Assembly (NCBI GenBank): GCA_028873795.1
Contig: JAPPNP010000027.1
Coordinates: 23,488-87,487, forward strand
DNA: 64,000 nucleotides
Source: Chloroflexota bacterium
GTDB taxonomy: Bacteria; Chloroflexota; UBA11872
Reading direction: 5' to 3'
Made by a program: the position numbers and the translations under genes. This document shows positions 34,067 through 43,379 of the stretch, piece by piece; positions within the stretch are counted from its first letter, which is position 1; each line of letters opens with the position of its first letter. The notes beneath the pieces were generated by a model. That model was not told where the DNA came from and searched no databases. It was given only the letters and a program-made list of their open reading frames with translations.

Positions 34067-36040
34067 CTACCGGTCTTCCCAGTAGTCGTCCAGCCACACC
34101 CGCTCGATCGGCGAGTGCACCGGCATGGCGTAGAACTGCATGTAGAACGCCCCCTGCAGACGCCTGTGGTACAGGTTCCGCAGTGAACCGCGCCAGAGCA
34201 GCCCGGCCACCATGTTGCCCTTGGAGTGGAGTCGCGTGGCGAACTCGATCCACCGCTCGCGCAGCGCCTCGTTGTTCGGCGCCGCCAGCATGTCCGCGTA
34301 GGCCTCGTCGATCCACGGGCGGTTGATGTTCGAGTGGTTCCAGCCACCGAGCTCGTACACCCGGTCGCTGCACACGCGCAGGCACGCGTCCACCACCGCC
34401 TGGTCGCCGCCCATGTTGGCGAGGACCAGGTCGTGCACGCGCTCCTGGTACAGCTTCTCGATCACCGCCGAGCCGTCGACCAGGAAGAACTCAACCTTGA
34501 TGCCCACCTGCTCCCAGTAGTCCTTGAGCGCCAGGTCCGTCGGCGTCGGCGGTCCCCACTTGATCCACTGGATCTCCTTCTCGGAGTCCCACTGGGCCTC
34601 TTCGACCAGGGCGCGCGCCGCGTCCGGGTCGTAGGGCATGGCGCGGAAGGTGCCCTCGGGCGGGTCCTGCATCAGCGCCACGTGCTCGAAGATGTAGTCC
34701 GAGATGAACAGCGTGCCCGCGTGGAGCTCGTTGTTGATCGTGTCCCGGTCCACCGCCCGCACCATGGCCTCAATCATCAGCGACTGCTGCTCGAGGGTCA
34801 TGTCGGCGAAGACCTCGGCGGTCTGGTTGAAGAACACGTGCCCGCCGAACGGCGAGCGCTGCGGGAACGGCCGCAGGTGCGGCAACGACGCGAGGCGCTG
34901 GAAGGCCTCGATGTTGCTCCCGCGGTGGAAGTCCTGCTCGCCGGCCTCCATGGCCGCGTCCAAGGCGGTCCGGTCGCCGTAGCGCACGACGTAGTCGTCG
35001 ACGTACGGCGCGCCGTAGGCGAAGTCCTTGTTCCCCGCCATGTCGGCGAACTGCTGCGAGACGTAGCGGTTCCAGATCATCGGGCCGTTGCCCAGAAGGT
35101 GAGTGGCGCGCGTCTCGAGCGCTGTCGCCGGTTCCAGACCCGCGTAGTGGTGCTGGGCCATCGGCGGCAGGTGCCAGTCGCGGCTCGCCCACCATGCCGG
35201 GTCGGGCCGGTCGATCGCGACCTGCACCGTCATCTCGTCCAGCTTCGCCAGGCCGGGAACGTCCTCCACGTTGTCCGTGGGGTTCTCGCCCCAGGCCTCG
35301 GCGCCGTCGATCCGGCCCCAGGACTTCTTGTGCATGCCCGAGCCGTAGTTCTTGTCCAGGCCCAATTTGGTGCCGAACAGCACGTCGTCCGCCGTGACTG
35401 GCAGGCCGTCGTGCCACTTGACGTCCGGATTGATGTGGAAGTTGTAGACGCGGCCTCGCTCGACCTCGTCCCAGCGGTTGGCCACAGCCACGTCCCATTC
35501 GCCCGTCATGGCCGGCGTGTCACCTGGGCCCCAGGTGTCGCCGTACCACAGCGGCAGGAACACGTAGTCCGTGATGTACGCCTGCGAGCTGCTGACCTGC
35601 TTGAGCGGGTTGAAGATGTCCTGGGTGTTGCCGCCGCCGGCGCTGTGCCGCAGCGTGCCGCCGCTGATCGGCCCCTCGGGAATCATCATCGGGGCCTCGA
35701 CCTGGACCTCCTTGATGACTTCCTTCGTCACGATCTTCTCGACCTCGACCGGGACTTCCTTCACGACCTCAACTTGCTTGACGACCTCGGTGGTCACCAG
35801 CTTCTCGACCGCGACTTCCTTGACGACTTCCTTGGTCACGACCGTCTCGACCGGGACTTCCTTCACCACTTCCCTGGTGACGACTGTCTCGACCGGGACT
35901 TCCTTGATGACTTCCTTGGTGACGACCTGCGTTTCACCGCACGCCGCCAGCACGGCTGCCCCGGCTGCGCCAAACATTCCCGCGGCAGCGCCCTTGAGGA
36001 CGCGCCGTCGCGAGACGCCTGCGCGTAAGTGATGGCTCAT
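34067..36040 (-). CDS. ABC transporter solute-binding lipoprotein, family 5 (second paralog)
   Basis: A 657-residue lipoprotein homologous to the one encoded by the preceding gene pair member at 31566. The signal has SRRRVLKGAAAGMFGAAGAAVLAAC with the lipobox cysteine near 34. Residues about 38-105 repeat KEVIKEVPVETVV units. The binding domain includes VYNFHINPDVKWHDGLPVTADDVLFG. GGGAGGG lies before the ATG. The two paralogs are in the same direction but each seems to have its own terminator or promoter, and neither has permease genes nearby. Confidence 0.87.
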   Translation of the reverse strand: MSHHLRAGVSRRRVLKGAAAGMFGAAGAAVLAACGETQVVTKEVIKEVPVETVVTREVVKEVPVETVVTKEVVKEVAVEKLVTTEVVKQVEVVKEVPVEVEKIVTKEVIKEVQVEAPMMIPEGPISGGTLRHSAGGGNTQDIFNPLKQVSSSQAYITDYVFLPLWYGDTWGPGDTPAMTGEWDVAVANRWDEVERGRVYNFHINPDVKWHDGLPVTADDVLFGTKLGLDKNYGSGMHKKSWGRIDGAEAWGENPTDNVEDVPGLAKLDEMTVQVAIDRPDPAWWASRDWHLPPMAQHHYAGLEPATALETRATHLLGNGPMIWNRYVSQQFADMAGNKDFAYGAPYVDDYVVRYGDRTALDAAMEAGEQDFHRGSNIEAFQRLASLPHLRPFPQRSPFGGHVFFNQTAEVFADMTLEQQSLMIEAMVRAVDRDTINNELHAGTLFISDYIFEHVALMQDPPEGTFRAMPYDPDAARALVEEAQWDSEKEIQWIKWGPPTPTDLALKDYWEQVGIKVEFFLVDGSAVIEKLYQERVHDLVLANMGGDQAVVDACLRVCSDRVYELGGWNHSNINRPWIDEAYADMLAAPNNEALRERWIEFATRLHSKGNMVAGLLWRGSLRNLYHRRLQGAFYMQFYAMPVHSPIERVWLDDYWEDR

Positions 36041-36305
36041 ACGTGTGCCCTCCCCATGTGGCCGGCCTGGCGATGGGACAAAAAACCCACCCCAACGTAT
36101 CCGGCGCCTGTCGTCGGACTATACCGCTGTAAAATCATTCTGGTCCAGAATTGCCCGGCGTGACGGATTCCGAGAGGCGCCCGCGAGCGGTGGGCGCTCG
36201 CCCCACGCCGACGGGATTTGCCGTACCGGAGACCGATCGACTTCGTCTGTCGGACGAATGTCAGTCGAACGCCCTATTCGATTCGGCGGCTGGCGTCGGC
36301 CCGGG

Positions 36306-37175
36306 TCACGTCCCCGGCGCACTCCAAGCCGACGCCACCTGCATCGCGGCGCGTGCTACGGATGCCGGATCGCTGTCGCGCGCGCTCAACTCGAACGTCC
36401 AGTAGCCGCTGTAGTCGATCTGGTGGAGGGTTGACACAAACTCATCCCAGTCGATCCGGCCGGCGCCCGGCACCCAATGCCGATCGTCGAGGCCATCGGT
36501 GTCCTGCAGGTGCGTCGCAATCAGCCGGTCGCCCGCGATGCGCGCCTCCGATGCCGGGTTGAGCCCGTTGACCACCGCGTGACCGGTGTCCAGGCAAATG
36601 CCGACCGTCGCCGGATACGGCTCGATAATCGCGCGCAACTGCTCCATCCGGCAGAGCGGGCGCGGCGTGCCGCGCGCCATGAGGTTTTCGCAGGCGATCC
36701 GCAGACCCAGGCCATCCGCGATCGGATAGAGCTCGTCGAGCGACCGGCGGGCCGCCTCGATGACCGCCTCGTTGGCCGCTTCGACATTGATTGCGTTGGC
36801 CGCCTCGTCGTTGTATGCGCTGCCCGTCGGGTGAACCACCACCACCTCACCGCCGAGTTCGGCAAACGGCGCAAGCCGGGCGGCAACCTCGTAGACCGCG
36901 AGGCGCCGGGTCAGCTCCTCCACCGCCGCCAGGTTCATCGTGGACGTGAGCGGCGCGTGCATGGTGACCGGACGCACCTTGCTGCGCTCAAACGCTTCCC
37001 GCGCGTTCGTCCGCATGTTGTCGGAAATGAGCGGGCACATCGGCGGCCAGAGCTCAATCGCATCGAATTTCGCCGCGGTCACTTCCGACAGGACCTCGGC
37101 CAGGGTTGTCGCTGGCAATTCGCCCCACATGCTCGTGGCAATGGAATACCGTGGCGATCGCTGGCGTTTGTTCAT
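36306..37175 (-). CDS. Sugar phosphate isomerase/epimerase (xylose-isomerase-like TIM barrel)
   Basis: A 289-residue AP-endonuclease-2/xylose isomerase fold protein. The metal-binding glutamates and histidines are in FDAIELWPPMCPL, VVVVHPTGSAYN, RIACENLMARG, VGICLDTGHAVVN and ATHLQDTDG. Such proteins isomerise keto-sugars or inosose, but the substrate is not predictable. It lies upstream of the two solute-binding lipoproteins on the same strand, which suggests a sugar catabolic role. Confidence 0.82.
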   Translation of the reverse strand: MNKRQRSPRYSIATSMWGELPATTLAEVLSEVTAAKFDAIELWPPMCPLISDNMRTNAREAFERSKVRPVTMHAPLTSTMNLAAVEELTRRLAVYEVAARLAPFAELGGEVVVVHPTGSAYNDEAANAINVEAANEAVIEAARRSLDELYPIADGLGLRIACENLMARGTPRPLCRMEQLRAIIEPYPATVGICLDTGHAVVNGLNPASEARIAGDRLIATHLQDTDGLDDRHWVPGAGRIDWDEFVSTLHQIDYSGYWTFELSARDSDPASVARAAMQVASAWSAPGT

Positions 37176-37555
37176 GGTGGTGAATTCTTCAAGACTTCGG
37201 TGGCTTTATAGCAGCGATGGCGGCATGGCGCGCCTTCGACGGCGAAAATGCTGTCGAACGATGAGGAACGCTTAAGTTGCGCTTCGCTCATCGACGCGTG
37301 GCGTCCGCTGCGGCCGGTTCCGTCCGTGCGCCGGCCGGGTGATCCCGGGAGAGAGCCTGCGCCAGCGGCGAACACGCGCCGCGCGTATCATTCCAGCGCG
37401 GTGATGCGTTGCGGGAGGGCCAACCGATGCTCCGCGAGACCGGGTGGGCGGCGATCATGACGTGCACGCTGCGTGACCGCCATTTCTCTAGCGCGACGAT
37501 GGCCCTGAGCAGTGCCAATGGCCCTGGGTTCCTCATTGGTTAGGGGCGCCGTGCC
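37176..37555. other. Divergent intergenic region, isomerase / phosphofructokinase
   Basis: About 380 nt. TATAAA on the minus strand (37205-37210) is a candidate -10 for the isomerase. An AGGGG near 37542 may be the ribosome site of the phosphofructokinase gene. Nothing else was recognised. Confidence 0.35.
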
Positions 37556-38653
37556 GTGCAGCTGTCGTTGAGAAATATCGGGATCCTCACGGCAGGCGGC
37601 GACAGCCCGGGGTTGAACGTGGCCATTCGCGGTGTCGGCAAGACCGCCATTCAGCAGTTCGGCATGCGCGTGGTCGGCTTCCGCGATGGGTTTCGCGGGC
37701 TCATGGAAAACCGCTTCATTGAGCTCAACAACGACAACCTGTCCGGAATTCTGACCCTCGGCGGCACCATGCTGGGGGCGAGCCGCGACAAGCCGCATCG
37801 CATGCCGGTGGCCGGGCGCAAGGCGGATATGACCGACATCATGGCCGAGAACTTCGAAAAACATCGCTTGGATGCGCTCGTCTGCCTGGGTGGCGGGGGC
37901 ACGCAGGCCAGCGCATACCGGTTGCAACGCAAGGGGCTGCGGATCGTCACCCTGCCGAAGACCATCGACAACGACGTTGCCGGAACCGATGTGAGCATCG
38001 GGTTCAACACGGCGCTGACGATTGCGACCGAGGCCATCGACCGGCTGCACAGCACGGCGCATAGCCATCATCGAATCATTGTGGTCGAGACGATGGGTCA
38101 CAACACCGGCTGGCTTGCCCTCGGGGCTGGACTTGCCGCCGGCGCCGACGTGGTCCTCATCCCCGAAATCCCCTATGACATCGAGAAGATCGCGGAAGCG
38201 ATCCGCCGCCGGAGTCTGGGTGGTCGCGGATTCAGCATCGTCGCGATTTCCGAGGGCGCGCGGGCCTTGGAAGCCGCCTCGGCGAAAGATCGAGGTAACG
38301 GCAAGGCATCCAGCGGACGTCGCAACGGGCACGGCGATTCGCTGGGCGCGCACTCGCAGCAGGTGGCCCGCCAGTTGGAAGAGTTGACCGGCCTGGAATC
38401 GCGACTGACGATTCTGGGACACGTGCAGCGTGGCGGTACGCCATCGCCCTTCGACCGCGTGCTGGCCACCCACCTCGGAACCGCCTGCGCGCGCTACGTG
38501 GCCGACGGCGTCACGGGCAGCATGATCGCCGTCCAGGGTGGAAAGGTCGGGCCAGTCGACCTTGGCGACATCGCCGGCGAGCGCAAGACCGTGCCGCTCG
38601 ATCACCACTGGGTCTCCGCCGCGCGCGACACCGGCGTCGAGCTCGGGGACTAG
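37556..38653 (+). CDS. pfkA: 6-phosphofructokinase, group A, with mixed ATP/PPi signature
   Basis: Phosphorylates fructose 6-phosphate in glycolysis; 365 residues. GGDSPGLN lies at 14-21, and the catalytic TIDND at 136-140 keeps the base Asp138. Two positions that sort donors are read directly: the loop is GGGGT (112-116), so the E. coli Gly104 equivalent is Gly, typical of ATP enzymes. The E. coli Gly124 equivalent is Lys135, typical of PPi or actinobacterial enzymes. The E. coli Asp103 equivalent is also Gly, which is unusual. [14 protein letters not shown] binds substrate. A Ser/Gly-rich insert (about 245-262) is not conserved. Confidence 0.9.
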   Translation: MQLSLRNIGILTAGGDSPGLNVAIRGVGKTAIQQFGMRVVGFRDGFRGLMENRFIELNNDNLSGILTLGGTMLGASRDKPHRMPVAGRKADMTDIMAENFEKHRLDALVCLGGGGTQASAYRLQRKGLRIVTLPKTIDNDVAGTDVSIGFNTALTIATEAIDRLHSTAHSHHRIIVVETMGHNTGWLALGAGLAAGADVVLIPEIPYDIEKIAEAIRRRSLGGRGFSIVAISEGARALEAASAKDRGNGKASSGRRNGHGDSLGAHSQQVARQLEELTGLESRLTILGHVQRGGTPSPFDRVLATHLGTACARYVADGVTGSMIAVQGGKVGPVDLGDIAGERKTVPLDHHWVSAARDTGVELGD

Positions 38654-38667
38654 ACCGCGGCCCACGC

Positions 38668-39375
38668 TCAGGCGATGTCGGCAATCACGTCCTGCACGCG
38701 CCCGCGGATGGACTCGAAGGTCTGCGAGATTGGTCCGCGTGCGTCCACCACGTCGAAATCATGGATGCCCGCCAGCTCGCGGAGCTCTCGGATCATGTCC
38801 GTCTGATACGCGATATAGGTGGAGTGCGGGTCATTGCCCTTGAGGAAGTCCTGCCCGGACTCCCAATAGTCGAGCGACCCCCCGTGAAGCGTTCGCGGCA
38901 GCAGCTGCTCCACGTCCACGTCGAGAAAAATCACCTTGTCCGGGATCGGCGCGAATGAATAGAGCCCGTCCATCCATTCGCGCGGCATGCCCCGCACGCA
39001 CGCCCGCGCGATGAGCGAATAGAAATAGCGGTCGGCGAGCACCACCATTCCGGCGCGGGCCGACGGCAGGATCACCCGTTCCAGTCGGTCGCAGAAGTCC
39101 GTGGCGTAGAACAGATTCAGCGTCACGGGATCCAATCGGTGCCCCGTCTTGGCCCGGTCGATGCCGCGCCCGGCCAGGTCGGAGCGGGTGAGTCCGGTAT
39201 CCACGGCTGGAAGTCCCATGTCCTCCAGCCACTCCTTGATGAGGCGGATATGCGTCGATCGACCAGCGCCGTCGGGGCCCTCGAAGACGACAATGCGACC
39301 CAAGACCTCGCGGTCATGCCATCCGGTGGGCGGCTCGCCGTAGAAGCGCAACACGCGCGCCTGCCGGTTCCTCAT
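38668..39375 (-). CDS. Thymidylate-kinase-like P-loop protein with Arg in the P-loop
   Basis: A 235-residue member of the dTMP kinase superfamily. The P-loop is GPDGAGRST at 33-41, so the usual Walker A lysine is Arg39 (codon CGA at 39259-39261). The LADRYFYS motif (DRY type) and a thymidine-pocket-like region are present. The gene overlaps its paralog by ATGA. Loss of the lysine should weaken ATP hydrolysis, so this subunit may be regulatory or use a modified mechanism. It is not clear that it makes dTDP. Confidence 0.75.
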   Translation of the reverse strand: MRNRQARVLRFYGEPPTGWHDREVLGRIVVFEGPDGAGRSTHIRLIKEWLEDMGLPAVDTGLTRSDLAGRGIDRAKTGHRLDPVTLNLFYATDFCDRLERVILPSARAGMVVLADRYFYSLIARACVRGMPREWMDGLYSFAPIPDKVIFLDVDVEQLLPRTLHGGSLDYWESGQDFLKGNDPHSTYIAYQTDMIRELRELAGIHDFDVVDARGPISQTFESIRGRVQDVIADIA

Positions 39376-40274
39376 CGGCGGGCCCCGAGCGTGTCCAGAT
39401 AGCGCCCCGTGAGCCCCGATGACCTCAGGGCGTCGGTAAGGCCGCCGTCTTGAATCTTGAGCGCGCCGCCGACGTGGGGCTCCACCAGTTCGCGGACTCG
39501 GTGCTGCTGCTCGGTGGGCGGGTCGCTCGCATCGATGGAGATCAGCCCAAATTCATCGAGCATCCGCTCGTACTCGGTTTGGATCATGCCCTGAAACGCT
39601 TGGAATGATCGGTTGAGATCGCTGCTCAGCCCAAGGTCCATGCCGGCCTCGTAGAACTTCAGCCGCGCCCGACCGTCCTCGATTCGCCGAATCGCCTCCG
39701 GCAGTGGCACGTCGAAGTAGAACGCCATGGTCGGCTTCGGAGCGAACGCGTAGAGGTGGCGCAACCAAACCGGATTGACGCCGCGGGCGGCGTCACGCGC
39801 GAACGCCGTATAGATATAGCGGTCGGCAAGCACCGTGGCTCCGGCCTGAAGGGCCGGAAGAATCTGCTCGTAGACCCGGTTGGCCAGGTCCGCGCAGTGG
39901 ATCAGGCTGAACGTCATGGGGGAAAACAGACGGCGCCGTTTCCCGCGGCGCGTGGTGCCGCGAACGATGGGCGACGAATTCCACTCGCTCGATACCACCA
40001 GCACGCCGCGGCTGGTCAGCCACTTGTGGAGGAGGTCGAGCTGCGTGCTCTTGCCGGACCCGTCTATCCCTTCCACAACGAACAGCCGCCCCGGAAATGG
40101 GCCCGGCGGCATGCCGCTTTGGTCCGACACGGCCGGCGCGTGGCGAGTCGAAGGCACGGCTGAGGTACCGGCCGGCGCGCCGACGTCTCCCTCCGTGCGG
40201 GCGGCAGACCCCGGGCTTCGGCGACTCCGCGCCGCCCATGCCCTCAAGAGACCAGCGAGTCCGGCGAGTCTCAC
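39372..40274 (-). CDS. Thymidylate-kinase-like protein with intact P-loop
   Basis: A 300-residue paralog of the next gene. The P-loop is canonical, EGIDGSGKSTQ at about 69-79, and LADRYIYTAFARD carries the DRY motif. A basic GTTRRGKRRRLF segment follows the first third. The first 54 residues are Ala/Arg-rich and not conserved. GTG 40274 has a GAGG site upstream, but ATG 40112 would give the family length. The pair may be a two-subunit nucleotide kinase. Confidence 0.75.
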   Translation of the reverse strand: MRLAGLAGLLRAWAARSRRSPGSAARTEGDVGAPAGTSAVPSTRHAPAVSDQSGMPPGPFPGRLFVVEGIDGSGKSTQLDLLHKWLTSRGVLVVSSEWNSSPIVRGTTRRGKRRRLFSPMTFSLIHCADLANRVYEQILPALQAGATVLADRYIYTAFARDAARGVNPVWLRHLYAFAPKPTMAFYFDVPLPEAIRRIEDGRARLKFYEAGMDLGLSSDLNRSFQAFQGMIQTEYERMLDEFGLISIDASDPPTEQQHRVRELVEPHVGGALKIQDGGLTDALRSSGLTGRYLDTLGARR

Positions 40275-40360
40275 GGCGAGGTCCTCAGGGGCCGGCGAGG
40301 GGCTTATATGATAGTCGGCCCGCGCTGCCGGATCGTGGGACAGCGGGGCTTTGTGTGGAC

Positions 40361-40365
40361 AGGAG
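40361..40365 (+). promoter_or_regulatory. Ribosome binding site deciding the CYTH-CHAD start
   Basis: AGGAG lies 7 nt before GTG 40373. This picks that GTG over several upstream in-frame starts. Confidence 0.6.
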
Positions 40366-40372
40366 CAGGCCC

Positions 40373-41839
40373 GTGCCGGTGACGCGCGAGCGCGAGCACA
40401 AACTGGGCATCGATCCGCTCGTCGACCTCAACCTTGACCGAGCGCTGGCCGCCTACGTGACGCGCCACCGCGAACCTCGGCACTTGGTCACCACCTACTA
40501 CGACACCGCCGACCTGCGACTCCTCCGCTGGGGCTGCACCCTGCGATATCGCGTCGGCGAAGGATGGCTGGTCAAGCTCCCCGTGCTCGATGACGGCACC
40601 GCGCTCGCGCGTGACGAGGTTCCCGTGGATGGCCCGGCGGACGTTCCTCCGCACCACGCGCTCACCATCGTTCGGCCGTTCACTCGCGCCCGCCCGGTGG
40701 TTCCGCTGGTTCGCCTGGAAACGACGCGCCGGTCCACGGATGTCATCGACGCTCAGGGGCAGGGCCTCGCCGAAATCTCCCAAGACGCCGTGACAGCCTA
40801 TGCCGGCGGCGCGCTGGCCAAGCAGTTTCGCGAAGTCGAGGTCGAGCTGCAGCCGGACGTTTCCGAGGAGACCGTGCGGGATGTCGTCACACGGCTGCAG
40901 GCGGCCGGAGCGACCGTGCCGATTCACGTCCCGAAGCTGCGGCGCGCCATCGAGGCTGACGCCGTGGCGTTTCCCGAGGTCGTCGTTTCCGAACTGGGCG
41001 CGCACGCTACGGCGGCGGATGTCATTCGGTCCGCGTTCGCCGAGGCCACGCGGCGATTAGTGCTCGCGCTGCCGGGGGTTGTCTTGGACGAGGATCCCGA
41101 AGCCGTGCACCAGGCCCGTGTCGCTACGCGCCGGCTGCGGTCCAACATGCGCACGTTTGGGCCCCTATTGGACGAAGCATGGCGCCGGGCGCTGGGCGAC
41201 GAGTTGCGGTGGCTGGCTGGGCTGATGCAGCCAATTCGCGACGCCGACGTGATGCTCGAGACGCTCGAAACGGCGGCTCGAACCCTGGACCCCGCGCGCA
41301 GCACTCCCGAGTCGGTCCTGGCACGGCTGCTGGTCGAGCGGCAGGAGGCGCGGGAAGAGCTCCTGACCATGCTCCAAAGCGAGCGCGCCGACCGGTTGCT
41401 GGATCGCGTCATCGCGGCGTCGTTGTCGCCGCGGGTGCTCGAAGACGCCCATCGCATGGCGCCGCGTGACTTGCGGTCGCTGGCGCGGCGGGCCGAGGCT
41501 CGGGTGAGCCGCGCGGCCTCAAGCGTCGACGACGCCACCAGCGCCGACGAGTTGCATCGCATGCGCATCGCGGCCAAGCGCGCGCGCTACGCCGCCGAGG
41601 CGGTGGAGCGCTATGGCGGCAAGGGCGTGAAGCGCTTGGCGCGCCGTCTCGCCGCGCTCCAAGACATCCTCGGCGACTTCAATGACGCCGTCGTCGCGGC
41701 GGATTGGCTTCGAGCCCGGCCCATGGCTGACCCGGCCGCTGCCTTCGAGGCGGGGGAGTTGGCCGGCACGCTCGACGCCATGGCCCGCGCCCACGCCGGC
41801 GATGTGCCGCGCGCGCTGCGTCGGGCGGGATTGGTCTAG
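40373..41839 (+). CDS. CYTH-CHAD domain protein (inorganic polyphosphate-related)
   Basis: A 488-residue two-domain protein. The N-terminal CYTH domain begins TREREHKLGI, with the ExExK signature of triphosphate tunnel enzymes, and runs to about 200. The CHAD domain (about 215-480) is helical with conserved histidines and arginines in VHQARVATRRLRSNMRTFGPLLD and LHRMRIAAKRARYAAE. CHAD domains bind polyphosphate, and CYTH-CHAD proteins occur with polyphosphate genes or granules. Here it is divergent from the kinase pair, with about 100 nt between the starts. Confidence 0.88.
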   Translation: MPVTREREHKLGIDPLVDLNLDRALAAYVTRHREPRHLVTTYYDTADLRLLRWGCTLRYRVGEGWLVKLPVLDDGTALARDEVPVDGPADVPPHHALTIVRPFTRARPVVPLVRLETTRRSTDVIDAQGQGLAEISQDAVTAYAGGALAKQFREVEVELQPDVSEETVRDVVTRLQAAGATVPIHVPKLRRAIEADAVAFPEVVVSELGAHATAADVIRSAFAEATRRLVLALPGVVLDEDPEAVHQARVATRRLRSNMRTFGPLLDEAWRRALGDELRWLAGLMQPIRDADVMLETLETAARTLDPARSTPESVLARLLVERQEAREELLTMLQSERADRLLDRVIAASLSPRVLEDAHRMAPRDLRSLARRAEARVSRAASSVDDATSADELHRMRIAAKRARYAAEAVERYGGKGVKRLARRLAALQDILGDFNDAVVAADWLRARPMADPAAAFEAGELAGTLDAMARAHAGDVPRALRRAGLV

Positions 41840-41884
41840 GCGGTACGAGTCAGGCGCCGGCCGCGGGCGCGAGTTGCGATCTGC

Positions 41885-43351
41885 TCAGCGCCCCACGTCC
41901 GGCCATTCCACGACCGGTCCCTTGCCGGGCACGAAGGCCCGATGCGGCTGGCCGGGTATCAGGTGCCGCCCGTCCGTGAATCCCTCCGGGCGGTCCGCGA
42001 GCGCCGCGATCATTCGCCGGCGCCACGGTTCGAGGTCGTGCTCGGCGGAGAGGTCGTGCAGCTCGTTCGGGTCGGCCGCCAGGTCGAATAGGAGCTCCCG
42101 TCCGGTCTGGCTGTGCCAGATGTATTTGTGGGTGGCCGTCACCAGCCAGTGGGTGCCGGTGTCAGGTGTGCGCCAGGTGGCGTGCTCGCCGTGCAGGGCG
42201 TCGCGCCACTCGGGCCGCTCGCCCCGCATGAACGGCAGCAGGCTCCGCCCGGTCACGCCGGGCGGAATCGCCACGCCGGCCGCGTCGAGAATGGTGGGCA
42301 TCACGTCCTGCAGCCCGACCGGCGCGTCGCAGGAAATGCCCGAGAGAAACTCGGCATTCACCTTGCCCCGGCCCGGCTGGGGCGCCATCGCCATGAAGGG
42401 AATCCTGGCCGACGCCTCGAACGGCTCCGTCTTCGCGAACAGGTGGTGGTCGCCCAGCATCTCGCCGTGATCGGATACGAACATCACGAACGTGTTGGTC
42501 AGCAACGAGCCGCGTATGGCGTTGAACAGCCGGCCAAGCTGCGCGTCGACCTCGTTGATCAGGCCGTAGTACGCCGCCCGGCAGTAGTGCATGGTCAGCG
42601 GATCGAGGTTCAGTCGCTGCGAGCCGCCGAGTGGATCGAGCCCGAGCGACGCGCCGGGAGGTAAGGGATCGACCCAATCCCCGATGACCGGCTTAGGGAG
42701 ATCGAGCGCGGCGTAGCGCTCATAGAAGACCCGCGATGGCGCGAGCGGCGGATGCGGCGGAAAGAACGAAAGGTTGAGGAAGAACGGCGTCGACGGATCG
42801 CGCTTCTCCAGGTACTCCAGCGCCCGCGTGACCACCCACGCCGAGTAGCTCAAGCGCTCCGGCAGGTGCGACGGCCGGCCCACCCAGCTGTTGGAGCCGA
42901 CGCCGTGCGCGGCTTGCAGTTGATCCTCCGGCACCCGCTCGCGCAGCCAGTCCGCGTAGTCGTTGTCATCCCCGCCGATGCCGTCGGCAAGCTCCATGCC
43001 GTCGAATCCCCAGCGTCGCCGCCGCGGCTGCAAGTGCAGCTTGCCGATCAAGCGAGTCTCGTAGCCCGCCCGGCGCAGCTCGCCGGGCAAAGTCGCCTCC
43101 GGCTGCCACGTCGAGTCTTCGTTCCGGTAGTAGAACCCCACCATCCCGCTCACGTCCGCGGCCTGCCCCGACATCAACACGTGGCGCGCCGGGATGCACG
43201 ACGGCACCTCGCTGTAGCCGCGGGTGAAGTTCGTGCCGGCGCCGCCGATATAGTCCATATTGGGCGTCCGCAGCACCGGGTGACCCGCGAGGCCGAGGCA
43301 GTCGCCGCGCTGCTGGTCGGTGACGATCAGCAAGATGTTGGGTCGGTTCAC
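41885..43351 (-). CDS. Sulfatase (formylglycine-dependent, S1 family)
   Basis: Arylsulfatase-family hydrolase of 488 residues. The formylglycine site is CIPAR at 52-56 with the modifiable Cys52, so an anaerobic or FGE-type maturase is needed. Metal residues fit IVTDQQRG and VSDHGEMLGDHHLF. The frame is open to 43480, but GTG 43351 has GGAG 6 nt upstream and avoids the upstream gene. No signal peptide is present. It is the last of a four-gene run on this strand, suggesting sulfated glycan processing. Confidence 0.9.
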   Translation of the reverse strand: MNRPNILLIVTDQQRGDCLGLAGHPVLRTPNMDYIGGAGTNFTRGYSEVPSCIPARHVLMSGQAADVSGMVGFYYRNEDSTWQPEATLPGELRRAGYETRLIGKLHLQPRRRRWGFDGMELADGIGGDDNDYADWLRERVPEDQLQAAHGVGSNSWVGRPSHLPERLSYSAWVVTRALEYLEKRDPSTPFFLNLSFFPPHPPLAPSRVFYERYAALDLPKPVIGDWVDPLPPGASLGLDPLGGSQRLNLDPLTMHYCRAAYYGLINEVDAQLGRLFNAIRGSLLTNTFVMFVSDHGEMLGDHHLFAKTEPFEASARIPFMAMAPQPGRGKVNAEFLSGISCDAPVGLQDVMPTILDAAGVAIPPGVTGRSLLPFMRGERPEWRDALHGEHATWRTPDTGTHWLVTATHKYIWHSQTGRELLFDLAADPNELHDLSAEHDLEPWRRRMIAALADRPEGFTDGRHLIPGQPHRAFVPGKGPVVEWPDVGR

Positions 43352-43379
43352 GTCGGACTCCAGCTGCTGCCGCGGCGCG

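Noticed and set aside
34226..36028. Long plus-strand frame opposite the second solute-binding protein
   Set aside because: Same reasoning: antisense of a well recognised lipoprotein gene.
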